From Streptomonospora litoralis (GTDB lineage Bacteria > Actinomycetota > Actinomycetes > Streptosporangiales > Streptosporangiaceae): a DNA stretch of 64,000 nt. The notes below the pieces were generated by a model. That model made no database searches. It had not been told where the DNA came from and was given only the letters and a program-made list of their open reading frames with translations. Positions 54,481 to 62,719 of this stretch are shown here, in pieces; within the stretch, counting starts at the first letter, position 1, and each line of letters opens with the position of its first letter. The DNA lies in the NCBI RefSeq assembly GCF_004323735.1, contig NZ_CP036455.1, forward strand, positions 1,173,101 through 1,237,100, written 5' to 3'. A program made the translations under genes and the position numbers.

Positions 54481-54720
54481 GCGGTCCTCGCTCAGTGGTG
54501 GGGGAATGCGAGTCGGGCCGGGGCCGGGCGCTGTGGGAGCGGTCCCACGCCGGGGCCGGGCATCATGCTGCAGCGCGGCCGCGGCCGGGTCAACGCCTGC
54601 GGCGCGGGCGACGCCGAGCCGATACCGGTCCGCTGCCCGGGCGAGAATCTTGCGAGGGGGAACGGGCAGACCGGTGCACCGCGGCTGCGCGTACCCCTAT
54701 GCACGTTTACTTGGTCGTCC

Positions 54721-54726
54721 TACTAT
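54721..54726 (+). promoter_or_regulatory. -10 hexamer TACTAT, leaderless start
   Basis: TACTAT ends 6 nt before ATG 54733; the surrounding 20 bp are unusually AT-rich. Confidence 0.6.
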
Positions 54727-54732
54727 TGATGC

Positions 54733-56463
54733 ATGGCCAAGGCTGAAGACATCTCCGCGGGCCGCGCCCGCTGGCAGGCGCGCTACGACGCCGCGCGCGC
54801 ACCCGATTCCGGCGGGCGGTGCACCACCGCGCCCGAGGGGCGGACCACCATCTCCGGGGAACCGGTCGAGCCCGTCTACGGGCCGCCGGAGGGCGTGGAG
54901 GTCCCCGGCTTCGAGCGGATCGGGTGGCCCGGGGAGTTCCCGTTCACCCGCGGGCTCTACTCCACCGGCTACCGCGGCCGCGCCTGGACCATCCGCCAGT
55001 TCGCCGGATTCGGCAACGCCCGCCAGACCAACGAGCGCTACCGGATGATCCTGGAGTCCGGCGGCGGCGGGCTGTCGGTGGCCTTCGACATGCCCACGCT
55101 CATGGGTTACGACTCCGACCACTCCTTCGCGCTGGGCGAGGTGGGCCACTGCGGCGTGGCCGTCGACTCCGCGGCCGACATGGACATCCTCTTCGACGGC
55201 ATCCCGCTGTCGGAGACCACCACGTCCATGACCGTCAGCGGCCCGGCCATCCCCGTCTTCTGCATGTACCTGGTCGCCGCCGAGCGCCAGGGCGTCGACA
55301 CCTCCGTGCTCAACGGCACTTTGCAGACCGACATCTTCAAGGAGTACATCGCCCAGAAGGAGTGGCTCTACCCGCCCGAGCCGCACCTGCGCCTCATCGG
55401 CGACCTGATGGAGTACTGCGGGGAGAACATCCCGGCGTTCAAGCCGCTGTCGGTCTCCGGCTACCACATCCGCGAAGCCGGGGCCACGGCCGCCCAGGAG
55501 TTGGCGTTCACCCTCGCCGACGGCTTCGGCTACGTCGAACTGGGCCTCTCCCGCGGACTGGAGGTGAACCGGCTGGCGCGCGGCCTGTCGTTCTTCTTCG
55601 ACGCCCACATCGACTTCTTCGAGGAGGTCGCCAAGTTCCGCGCCGCGCGCCGCATCTGGGCGCGCTGGATGCGCGACCGCTTCGGCGCCACCGACGAGCG
55701 CGCCCAGTGGATGCGGTTCCACACCCAGACCGCCGGAGTCTCGCTGACCGCCCAGCAGCCCTACAACAACGTGGTCCGCACCGCCACGGAGGCGCTGTCC
55801 GCCGTGCTCGGCGGCACGAACTCGCTGCACACCAACGCCCTGGACGAGACCCTCGCGCTGCCCACCGAGCGCTCCGCCGAGATCGCGCTGCGCACGCAGC
55901 AGGTCCTCCGGGAGGAGACCGGCGTGGCCAACGTCGCCGACCCGCTCGGCGGCTCTTACTACGTCGAGGCGCTCACCGACCGCTTGGAGGAGGAGGCCGA
56001 GCGCGTCTTCGAGCGCATCGAGCTGATGGGCGGCGGCGCCGACGCCGAGCACGCCATCGGCCCCATCACCTCGGGCATCCTCGCCGGCATCGACAACGGC
56101 TGGTTCACCTCCGAGATCGCCGAGTCGGCGTTCGCCTACCAGCAGGCTCTGGAGAAGGACGAGAAGCGCATCGTCGGGGTCAACTGCCACACCTCCTCGG
56201 TCACCGGCGAGGTCGAGACCCTGCGCATCAGCCACGAGATCGAGCGCGAGCAGAACCGGGAGCTGGCCGAACGCCGCAAGCGGCGCGACCAGGCCGCGGT
56301 CGACACCGCACTGGCCGACCTGCTCACCGCCGTGCGCGACCCCGCCCGGCCCAACCTCATCCCGGTCATCCTGCAGGCCGCCCGCGCCGAGGCGACGCTC
56401 GGCGAGATCTGCGGAACCATGGGCGAGGAGTTCGGCACCTACACCGAGGACCCGCACCTGTAG
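54733..56463 (+). CDS. icmA: Isobutyryl-CoA mutase large subunit (IcmA-like)
   Basis: This adenosylcobalamin-dependent mutase subunit rearranges isobutyryl-CoA and n-butyryl-CoA. The 576-residue protein is only the TIM-barrel/substrate part; the C-terminal B12-binding domain (DxHxxG) is absent, so it needs a separate small subunit not in the window. Specificity residues point away from methylmalonyl-CoA mutase: F90 in [10 protein letters not shown] (Tyr in MCM) and Q208 in YIAQKEW (Arg in MCM) match isobutyryl-CoA mutase. The ATG has TACTAT 6 nt upstream. MeaB and the cobalamin adenosyltransferase in the window are functional partners. Confidence 0.9.
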   Translation: MAKAEDISAGRARWQARYDAARAPDSGGRCTTAPEGRTTISGEPVEPVYGPPEGVEVPGFERIGWPGEFPFTRGLYSTGYRGRAWTIRQFAGFGNARQTNERYRMILESGGGGLSVAFDMPTLMGYDSDHSFALGEVGHCGVAVDSAADMDILFDGIPLSETTTSMTVSGPAIPVFCMYLVAAERQGVDTSVLNGTLQTDIFKEYIAQKEWLYPPEPHLRLIGDLMEYCGENIPAFKPLSVSGYHIREAGATAAQELAFTLADGFGYVELGLSRGLEVNRLARGLSFFFDAHIDFFEEVAKFRAARRIWARWMRDRFGATDERAQWMRFHTQTAGVSLTAQQPYNNVVRTATEALSAVLGGTNSLHTNALDETLALPTERSAEIALRTQQVLREETGVANVADPLGGSYYVEALTDRLEEEAERVFERIELMGGGADAEHAIGPITSGILAGIDNGWFTSEIAESAFAYQQALEKDEKRIVGVNCHTSSVTGEVETLRISHEIEREQNRELAERRKRRDQAAVDTALADLLTAVRDPARPNLIPVILQAARAEATLGEICGTMGEEFGTYTEDPHL

Positions 56464-56562
56464 CGCGCCCGCCGCCGGTGGCCGGGCCCGCCCGGCCGCC
56501 GATGGCGGAACGCCTGTGCGCAACCTTCACCGTCCCCTCCGGTGATGGGGCAGGATGGGGGT

Positions 56563-57507
56563 ATGCAGCCTTCGGACTACTCCATGCAGAGCGCGGTCGA
56601 CCTCGGAGCTCGCAAAGCGGCCTTGGATCGCGAGGCCAAGCGGCAGGCCGAGGAGTCGTCCGGTAACGCCAATCCCTACGCCATCGACATCACCGAGGAG
56701 AACTTCCAGCAGGAGGTTCTCGAACGCTCGATGAACGTGCCCGTCGTCCTGGCGGTGCTCCAGGCGCGTTCCGAGCAGTCCGGCCAGGTCGAGAAGGCCC
56801 TGGACCGACTGGCCGTCGAGGCCGGCGGCCAATGGGCCGTCGCCAAGGTCGACGTGCAGGCCAGCCCGCAGATCGCCCAGGCGATGCGGGTGCAGTCGGT
56901 GCCCACCGTCGCGATGGTCATCGGCGGCCAGGTCGTGCCCGGTCCGGGCGGACCCGCCACCTACGATCAGCTGCGCGAGTGGCTCGTCCAGGTCTTCGAC
57001 GGTCTGCGCCAGCAGGGCATCCTGCCCGAGGAGTACACCGGCCTGGGTGAACCGCAGGAGCCCGCCGAAGAGGAGCAGGAGGGCGGCCAACCGCAGAGCG
57101 CCGCCGACGCCGAGGCGCAGGAGGCGCTGGAACGCGGCGACTTCGATGCGGCCGAAGCGGTCTACTCCAGGGCGGTCGAGGCCGATCCGAACGACGAGGA
57201 GGCCAAGCTCAAGCTCGCCCACATCCGCCTGGTCGGCCGCGTCCGCATGCTCGACGCCAACGAGCGCCGCCAGACCGCCGCCGAGAACCCCCAGGACGTC
57301 CAGGCCCAGATCGACGTCGCCGACATCGACATGTACGGCGGCAAGATCGAGGACGCCTTCGACCGCCTCATCTCCACGGTGCGGCGGACCGCCGAGGACG
57401 ACCGCGACCGCGCCCGCCAGCACCTCCTCTCGCTGTTCGAGGTGCTGCCCCCGGGAGACCCGCGCGTGGCCAAGGCCCGCCGCTCGCTGACCTCCGCGCT
57501 GTTCTGA
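56563..57507 (+). CDS. YbbN/CnoX-like thioredoxin-fold TPR co-chaperone
   Basis: The 314-residue protein has a thioredoxin-like domain (about residues 45-150, ITEENFQQEVLERSMNVPVV, VDVQASPQIAQAMRVQSVPTV) and a C-terminal TPR domain (ALERGDFDAAEAVYSRAVEADPNDEEAKLKLA). The normal CxxC is missing: the active-site loop reads ARSEQS, so it has no thiol redox activity. That matches YbbN-type chaperone/holdase proteins that work with GroEL/DnaK. ATG 56563 is near a GGGGG element. An acidic linker (PAEEEQEGGQPQ) joins the domains. Confidence 0.85.
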   Translation: MQPSDYSMQSAVDLGARKAALDREAKRQAEESSGNANPYAIDITEENFQQEVLERSMNVPVVLAVLQARSEQSGQVEKALDRLAVEAGGQWAVAKVDVQASPQIAQAMRVQSVPTVAMVIGGQVVPGPGGPATYDQLREWLVQVFDGLRQQGILPEEYTGLGEPQEPAEEEQEGGQPQSAADAEAQEALERGDFDAAEAVYSRAVEADPNDEEAKLKLAHIRLVGRVRMLDANERRQTAAENPQDVQAQIDVADIDMYGGKIEDAFDRLISTVRRTAEDDRDRARQHLLSLFEVLPPGDPRVAKARRSLTSALF

Positions 57508-57739
57508 GGCAATCGAGCGGGTGCCGCTGAGCTGTGCCGCCCCCGGCATCGGCCGGTCCGCCGGTCCGCCCGGTGCCGGGGGCGCGCCAGGTGCGCCGCG
57601 CCCCCGCGCCTGCCCGGCAGGTGCGGACGCGCGGCAGTAGGATCGGCGCCGTAGGTGGGCGGGCGCTGCGCGCCGGGTACCACCGGGGCACGGGTGGTCG
57701 GCCGCGGCCGGCGCCAGGCCGATCCGAACGGTGGATGCG

Positions 57740-58465
57740 ATGGCGTACGTGGTGACGATATCGGCGGCCTTCGGGGCCGGCGGCAGCGTGGTCGGACCCG
57801 CGCTGGCCGATCGCCTGGGCGTCGCCTTCGTCGACCGGGCCATCCCGGCCGCCGTCGCCCGCGACCTCGGCTGTTCGCTGCAGGACGTGCTCGAACACGA
57901 CGACCGCGCGCCGACCGGCATCCAGCGCCTGCTCGCCGGCGCCGCGCGACTGCCCGCCGTGACCCCCGGCAGTATCGACATGAGCTACGTGCACGCCGCC
58001 GAGGGCAGCGGCCGACTCCTGTTCGACCAGGAGTTCGTGGACCGCACGGAGCAGGTGATCCACGAGGTTGCCGAGTCCGGCGGCGTGATCCTGGGTCGCG
58101 CGGGCGCGTGCGTGCTCGCCGACCATCCCGCCGCGCTGCACGTCCGCCTCGACGGGCCGCCGGAGCGCAGGCTCACCCGGGCCGCCGAACTGCGCGAGGA
58201 GTTCGCCGGTCCCGAACCCGACCGGGGCACGGCCGGCTCGGACGAGTCCGCGGCCGGCGGCGGCGCGGAGTCGTGGAATCCGCCCACGATGCGCGACCTG
58301 CGCGACAACGACCGCGCGCGCTCCGCCTACGTACGCCGGTTCTACCGGGTCGACCCGGCCTCGCCAGCGCTGTACCACGCGGTCCTCGACTCCACCGCCT
58401 TCGAGCTGGAGACCTGCGCCGACATCGTCGAACGCCTGGCCCGGGAGCGCGCGCCGCAGGCATGA
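57740..58465 (+). CDS. Cytidylate kinase-like family protein
   Basis: A 241-residue protein of the cytidylate-kinase-like (AAA/P-loop kinase) family found in actinobacteria. It starts with VVTISAAFGAGGSVVGPALADRLG, a P-loop-like glycine-rich nucleotide site, and includes FVDRAIPAAVARDLG, ILGRAGACVLAD and RARSAYVRRFYRVDPASPALYH. A low-complexity insert (DRGTAGSDESAAGGGAE) interrupts the middle. The P-loop lacks the canonical GxxxxGKS, so kinase activity is uncertain. ATG 57740 is used; GTG 57731 is an alternative. Its role is unknown. Confidence 0.78.
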   Translation: MAYVVTISAAFGAGGSVVGPALADRLGVAFVDRAIPAAVARDLGCSLQDVLEHDDRAPTGIQRLLAGAARLPAVTPGSIDMSYVHAAEGSGRLLFDQEFVDRTEQVIHEVAESGGVILGRAGACVLADHPAALHVRLDGPPERRLTRAAELREEFAGPEPDRGTAGSDESAAGGGAESWNPPTMRDLRDNDRARSAYVRRFYRVDPASPALYHAVLDSTAFELETCADIVERLARERAPQA

Positions 58466-58790
58466 GCGGCCGCGCGAGCCGGCGGCTCGACCGGACCGGT
58501 CGCCCCGCCCCTTTGCTCCTGCGCGTGGGATACCGCATACGGTTCACGTGTCCGTTTTCTTACCTGCGGAGGGCACGGAGGACCGGAGGTGATGGCACTA
58601 TGAGAGGTGCGCCCACCGTGCCTTCACGCGGCCGGCCCGCGGCCCCCGCCGCCATGCGGCAGCAGCGCCCGACCGCGGCACGGCGCCGGGCGTGATCGCG
58701 CCCGGCCCGGCCTCCGCCGTCCCTCCCCCGCCGGCGCGGCAGGCCTGCGCCCAGTCCCCACGGCAGATCCGTGATTCCAAGGAGCATTAC
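58466..58790. other. Intergenic region upstream of the malic enzyme gene
   Basis: 325 bp without a confident gene. A 31-codon frame from ATG 58600 to 58695 follows an AGGTG element but is Arg/Pro-rich and unconvincing. The malic enzyme promoter is probably here; no clear hexamer pair was identified. Confidence 0.4.
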
Positions 58791-60254
58791 GTGGCCACCC
58801 TTCCCAGCGTCTCCTACTCCATTACGATTCGTCTGGAGCTCGACGGACACGGCAGCGCGGTGGGCAGCCTCACCAACGCCGTCGAGCACGTGGGTGGCGT
58901 CATCACGGCCCTCGACGTCGCCTCGGCGGGCCACGAGCGCATCCGCATCGACGTCACCTGCGCCGCGCGCGACACCGACCACGCCCAGGCCATCGTCGAC
59001 GCCCTCGGCGGCATCGAGGGCGTCACGGTCCACAAGGTCTCCGACCGCACCTTCCTGCTGCACCTCGGCGGCAAGATCGAGATGAAGTCGAAGGTGCCGC
59101 TGCGCAACCGCGACGAACTCTCCATGGCCTACACCCCCGGAGTGGCGCGGGTTTCGCAGGCCATCGCCGCCAACCCCGACGACGCCCGCCGCCTCACCAT
59201 CAAGCGCAACAGCGTGGCCGTGGTCACCGACGGCTCGGCGGTGCTGGGCCTGGGCAACATCGGCCCGCAGGCGGCCATGCCGGTCATGGAGGGCAAAGCG
59301 GCGCTGTTCAAACGCTTCGCCGACATCGACGCCTGGCCCATCGCCCTGGACACCCAGGACGTCGACGAGATCGTGCGCACCGTCCAGGTGCTCGCCCCCG
59401 GGTTCGGCGGCATCAACCTGGAGGACATCTCCGCCCCGCGCTGCTTCGAAGTCGAGGAGCGGCTGCGCGAACTGCTGGACATCCCGGTCTTCCACGACGA
59501 CCAGCACGGCACCGCGATCGTCGTGCTCGCCGCGCTGCGCAACGCCCTGCGCGTGGTGCGCAAGGACCTCGGCGAGGTCCGCATCGCGATGTCGGGCGCC
59601 GGCGCCGCGGGCACCGCCATCCTGAAACTGCTGATGCACGCCGGCGCCAAGCACATCGTGGTCTGCGACGTGCACGGCGCGGTGCACACCGGCCGCGGCG
59701 ACCTCGACCCCAACCTCGCCTGGATCGCCGAGAACACCAACCCCGAGGGCTACGACGGCGATCTGCGCGGTGCGGTGAGCGGCGCCGACGTGTTCGTCGG
59801 GGTCTCGGCGCCCAACGTGCTCGACGGTGCCGACATCGCCGAGATGAGCGACGACTCCATCATCTTCGCGCTGGCCAACCCCGACCCCGAGGTCGACCCC
59901 GAGGTGGCCCACCTGCACGCTTCTGTGGTGGCCACCGGGCGCAGCGACTACCCCAACCAGATCAACAACGTGCTGGTCTTCCCGGGAGTGTTCCGCGGCC
60001 TGCTGGACGCGCAGAGCGACCACGTCGACGCCGACATGATGGTGGCCGCGGCCAAGGCGCTCGCCGACGTCGTCACCGACGACGAGTTGGGTCCGCACTA
60101 CATCATCCCCAGTGTTTTCCAGCCCGACCTCGCCCAGCAGGTGGCCGCCTCGGTGCGCGACGCCGCACTGCGAGAGCAGGCGCAGCGCGCCGAGCGGGCG
60201 GGCGGCGGCTCCCAGGCCGCCCGCAAGGGCGGCGCGTCCGCGCCGGCGCAGTAG
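58791..60254 (+). CDS. NAD(P)-dependent malic enzyme with N-terminal ACT domain
   Basis: The enzyme oxidatively decarboxylates malate to pyruvate. The 487-residue protein has an N-terminal ACT-like regulatory domain (about residues 5-80, SYSITIRLELDGHGSAVGSLTNAV), the malic enzyme core with SMAYTPGVARVSQAI, VVTDGSAVLGLGNIGPQAAMPVMEGKA, INLEDISAPRCFEVE and FHDDQHGTAIV, and a Rossmann domain with GAGAAGTAIL. The last 40 residues are Ala/Gly-rich. GTG 58791 follows AAGGAG at 6 nt. Cofactor choice (NAD versus NADP) is not certain. It links the acyl-CoA genes to central carbon metabolism. Confidence 0.95.
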   Translation: MATLPSVSYSITIRLELDGHGSAVGSLTNAVEHVGGVITALDVASAGHERIRIDVTCAARDTDHAQAIVDALGGIEGVTVHKVSDRTFLLHLGGKIEMKSKVPLRNRDELSMAYTPGVARVSQAIAANPDDARRLTIKRNSVAVVTDGSAVLGLGNIGPQAAMPVMEGKAALFKRFADIDAWPIALDTQDVDEIVRTVQVLAPGFGGINLEDISAPRCFEVEERLRELLDIPVFHDDQHGTAIVVLAALRNALRVVRKDLGEVRIAMSGAGAAGTAILKLLMHAGAKHIVVCDVHGAVHTGRGDLDPNLAWIAENTNPEGYDGDLRGAVSGADVFVGVSAPNVLDGADIAEMSDDSIIFALANPDPEVDPEVAHLHASVVATGRSDYPNQINNVLVFPGVFRGLLDAQSDHVDADMMVAAAKALADVVTDDELGPHYIIPSVFQPDLAQQVAASVRDAALREQAQRAERAGGGSQAARKGGASAPAQ

Positions 60255-60342
60255 GCGCGCACCCGAGCACCCGCCGCCCGGCGCCGGGCCTCGACGGTCG
60301 GTCGCACTGGATTCCGGGCGGCGATGCGGGTACACGTGGAGC

Positions 60343-60930
60343 ATGGAAGAGCCGACTCTGACCGGAAGCCTCCTGGTGGCGACACCCCTGCTGGAGGACC
60401 CCAACTTCCGGCGGGCGGTCGTTTTCGTCGTCGACGACGAGCCCGACGAGGGCACGCTCGGCGTGATCGTCAACCGCCCCCTGGAACTGGCCGTCGGCGA
60501 AGTGCTGGTGGACTGGAGCGGGTTCGCCACCGAACCGGCTGTGATGTTCTCCGGAGGGCCTGTGGGCACCGGCGCCGGGCTGGCGCTGGGCATGCCCGGG
60601 GGCGGCGACTCGCCGCTGGGTTGGCGGCCGCTGGAAGGCGCCCCGCACGAGGGGTCGCGCGTCGACGGCCTGGGCGTCGTCGACCTCGACACCCCGCCGG
60701 AGATCCTCGGCGAGGCGCTCGGCCGGTTCCGCGTCTTCGCCGGGTACGCGGGTTGGGGTGCGGGCCAGCTCGCCGGCGAGATCGACGAGGGAGCCTGGTA
60801 CGTGGTCCCCGCCGTCGCCGAAGACGTGTTCTCCCCCGACCCCGGTTCCCTGTGGCCGCGCGTGCTGCGCCGCCAGGGCGGCGATCTCGCCTTGGTATCG
60901 ACCTATCCCGACGACCCGACACGGAACTGA
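60343..60930 (+). CDS. YqgE/AlgH family protein (UPF0301)
   Basis: The 195-residue protein matches the AlgH/YqgE family: TGSLLVATPLLEDPNFRRAVVFVV at the N-terminus, LGVIVNRPLELAVGEVL, the FSGGPVG turn and FAGYAGWGAGQLAGEI, with WYVVPA near the C-terminus. No enzymatic activity is established for the family, though it is widely conserved. ATG 60343 is the family start; only a close GTGGAG precedes it. It lies immediately upstream of the DUF3039 gene (54 bp). Confidence 0.93.
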   Translation: MEEPTLTGSLLVATPLLEDPNFRRAVVFVVDDEPDEGTLGVIVNRPLELAVGEVLVDWSGFATEPAVMFSGGPVGTGAGLALGMPGGGDSPLGWRPLEGAPHEGSRVDGLGVVDLDTPPEILGEALGRFRVFAGYAGWGAGQLAGEIDEGAWYVVPAVAEDVFSPDPGSLWPRVLRRQGGDLALVSTYPDDPTRN

Positions 60931-60984
60931 GCGCCGGTGCCGCCGGATACCGTGGAATGAGCATGGAGGAGGTGTGAGGGCCCG

Positions 60985-61227
60985 ATGGCAATGGACGTTG
61001 TCAACAAGGTGGTTCCGGAGAGCGAGACCCGGCCGGATGTTTCGCACGATGACGGCGACCGCGAGCGCTTCGCGCATTACGTACAGAAGGACAAGATCAC
61101 CCAGAGCGCCGTCACGGGCGACCCGGTGATCGCGCTGTGCGGCAAGGTGTGGGTGCCCAACCGCGACCCCAAGCGGTTCCCGGTCTGCCCGGAGTGCAAG
61201 GAGATCTACGAGGAGATGATGAAGTGA
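60985..61227 (+). CDS. DUF3039 protein
   Basis: An 80-residue acidic protein of the DUF3039 family, conserved in actinobacteria near yqgE and an SF2 helicase. It has a likely metal-binding cysteine set, ALCGK plus FPVCPECKE near the C-terminus, and the segment FAHYVQKDKITQSAVTG. Function is unknown. ATG 60985 follows ATGGAGGAGGTG about 20 nt upstream, with GAGGG closer. It may be co-transcribed with yqgE. Confidence 0.85.
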   Translation: MAMDVVNKVVPESETRPDVSHDDGDRERFAHYVQKDKITQSAVTGDPVIALCGKVWVPNRDPKRFPVCPECKEIYEEMMK

Positions 61228-61595
61228 CCCCCTCCTCGGGTGCCACCGGGGGCCGATCGGTCGCTGACCACGGGTGACGCAGCGGGGGTGCGGCGGATCG
61301 GCGCGCCGCGCCCCGGTTCGCGCGCGGCCATCACCGGTGCGCGGCCGTTTCCGGCCGCCGCTGCGGTCGGTGCGGATTCCGTGGGCCTGCTGTGCGCGGG
61401 CTTTGCGCGCGGTAGGCTCCACGATGGACCAATCGCAGCATTCGGCCCGACCGGGATGAACGCGTCCGCGTATGCCGAATGCGACTTTCGAGGTCATCCG
61501 ACTCAAACCCCCGCACCGCCGCCTCCGGGCAGCGCGGCACACGCCCCTGCGCCGTGCGCGGCCGGTCGGCGGGGCGGCAACCGACGGTAGGTCAC
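61228..61595. other. Intergenic region DUF3039 to sortase
   Basis: 368 bp. A TAGGCT hexamer at 61413-61418 lies 5 nt before an 11-codon frame (MDQSQHSARPG, 61424-61459) whose stop overlaps another ATG at 61456 that runs to 61590. These could be leader peptides or chance. No stronger gene was seen. Confidence 0.35.
61413..61418 (+). promoter_or_regulatory. Candidate -10 hexamer TAGGCT upstream of sortase
   Basis: A good actinobacterial -10 hexamer without a clear -35; it would start transcription about 170 nt before the sortase ATG. Confidence 0.35.
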
Positions 61596-62405
61596 ATGGT
61601 CTCCACTCGTGAACGGCAATCGCGCCCCGCCGGCCGCCGGAGCCACGCCCGGGGGCGCCGCAGGAAGCCTCCCCAGCGTCGGCACACCGGCGGCGACATC
61701 GTCCGCGGGACCGTGCGGGTCTTCGGCGAGCTGCTGTTCACCGCCGGGGTGCTGATGCTGTTCTTCGCCGTCTACGAGGTCTACGGCAAGCAGATGCAGA
61801 CCGACCAGGAGCAGCAGCAGCTCGCCCAGGGCCTGGAAGAGCAGTGGTCGCAGCAGGCCGAGGCCCAGGAGAGCGGGCCCGACTCCGGCGCGATGCCCGG
61901 CTCGGCCGACAGCCGGCTCTACATCCCCGAGCTCGGCCTGAAGTGGGTCGTCGTCAACGGCGTCTCCCAGGAGGACATCCGCTACAGCCCCGGGCATTAC
62001 GGCGACGACGACGTCTCCGGCGGCGACGCGGCCGAACCCGGCGAGAAGGGCAACTACGCGGTGGCGGGGCACCGCACCCCCGGCATCTTCTGGGACCTGG
62101 ACCAGGTGGAGACCGGCGACGAGCTCGTCCTGGAGGACGCGCAGAACTTCTACACCTACCGGATCGTCGAGGAGCGCACCGTCACCCCCGACCACGTCGA
62201 GGTCGTCGACCCCGACCCGTTCAACCCGGAGAACAACGACGACCCCCGGCGCGCCCTGCTGACGATCACCACCTGCGCACCCAAGCTGAACAACACCCAC
62301 CGGCTGATCGTCCACGCCGAGCTGACCGACACCCGCTCCAAGGACCAGGGCATGCCCGACAACATCGCCGACATGGCTCCGCAGGACCAGGGCCAGGGGG
62401 AGTGA
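61596..62405 (+). CDS. Class E sortase
   Basis: Sortases cleave cell-wall sorting signals (class E typically LAXTG) and attach surface proteins to peptidoglycan. The 269-residue protein has a basic cytoplasmic N-terminus, one membrane helix (about residues 43-66, VRVFGELLFTAGVLMLFFAV), and the catalytic triad H159 (AVAGHRTPG), C227 (TITTCAPK) and R236 (HRLIVHAEL). The C-terminus has an acidic tail. ATG 61596 gives the shortest well-formed N-terminus. A small membrane protein follows 7 bp later, as in related genomes. Confidence 0.94.
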   Translation: MVSTRERQSRPAGRRSHARGRRRKPPQRRHTGGDIVRGTVRVFGELLFTAGVLMLFFAVYEVYGKQMQTDQEQQQLAQGLEEQWSQQAEAQESGPDSGAMPGSADSRLYIPELGLKWVVVNGVSQEDIRYSPGHYGDDDVSGGDAAEPGEKGNYAVAGHRTPGIFWDLDQVETGDELVLEDAQNFYTYRIVEERTVTPDHVEVVDPDPFNPENNDDPRRALLTITTCAPKLNNTHRLIVHAELTDTRSKDQGMPDNIADMAPQDQGQGE

Positions 62406-62412
62406 TCCGCTG

Positions 62413-62580
62413 ATGTACGGCCTGATCTGGCGCGTGCTGCCCGGCCCCTGGCCGGTCAAGCTGCTGCTGGCGCTGGCTCTGGTGGCGGGCGTCGCCGCCG
62501 GGCTGTGGTACTACGTGTTCCCGGCGATCGACCCGCTCATGCCCTTCAACGACGGTGCCGTCGAGGTGCAGGGCGGCTGA
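62413..62580 (+). CDS. Small membrane protein adjacent to class E sortase
   Basis: A 55-residue protein with one long hydrophobic helix (about residues 13-36, WPVKLLLALALVAGVAAGLW) followed by YYVFPAIDPLMPFNDGAVEV. Small proteins of this type occur directly after class E sortase genes in many actinobacteria and have no known activity. ATG 62413 lies 7 bp after the sortase stop, so the two are co-transcribed and possibly translationally coupled. It is too short for a standard long-frame search but has a clear membrane-protein composition. Confidence 0.8.
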   Translation: MYGLIWRVLPGPWPVKLLLALALVAGVAAGLWYYVFPAIDPLMPFNDGAVEVQGG

Positions 62581-62679
62581 GGCGGAGCGGGGCGCAGAGG
62601 GCGCACCAGCGCCCGGGCGCCACCGCGAGAGTGACGAACGCACCCGCCGGCGCGCCGCATGCGCCCCGGCGCAGCGGGA

Positions 62680-62685
62680 TACCCT
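62680..62685 (+). promoter_or_regulatory. -10 hexamer TACCCT before uORF and helicase
   Basis: TACCCT ends 7 nt before GTG 62693, predicting a transcript that begins at or near that codon. Confidence 0.5.
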
Positions 62686-62692
62686 CATCCCC

Positions 62693-62719
62693 GTGAGCAA
62701 CTGGGGAATCGCAGCATGA
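62693..62719 (+). CDS. Candidate eight-codon upstream peptide coupled to the helicase
   Basis: GTG-AGC-AAC-TGG-GGA-ATC-GCA-GCA-TGA encodes VSNWGIAA. The start lies 7 nt after a TACCCT -10 hexamer, so it could be translated leaderlessly, and its TGA overlaps the helicase ATG (ATGA). It may serve as a coupling or attenuator peptide, or be chance within a normal 5' leader. Confidence 0.35.
   Translation: MSNWGIAA

Noticed and set aside
54733-56463. Annotation as methylmalonyl-CoA mutase
   Set aside because: Substrate-binding Tyr and Arg are replaced by Phe and Gln, and the B12 domain is absent, matching isobutyryl-CoA mutase large subunit.
58600-58695. 31-codon leader peptide before malic enzyme
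   Set aside because: Arg/Pro-rich composition, stop 95 bp before the real start, and no regulatory hairpins.
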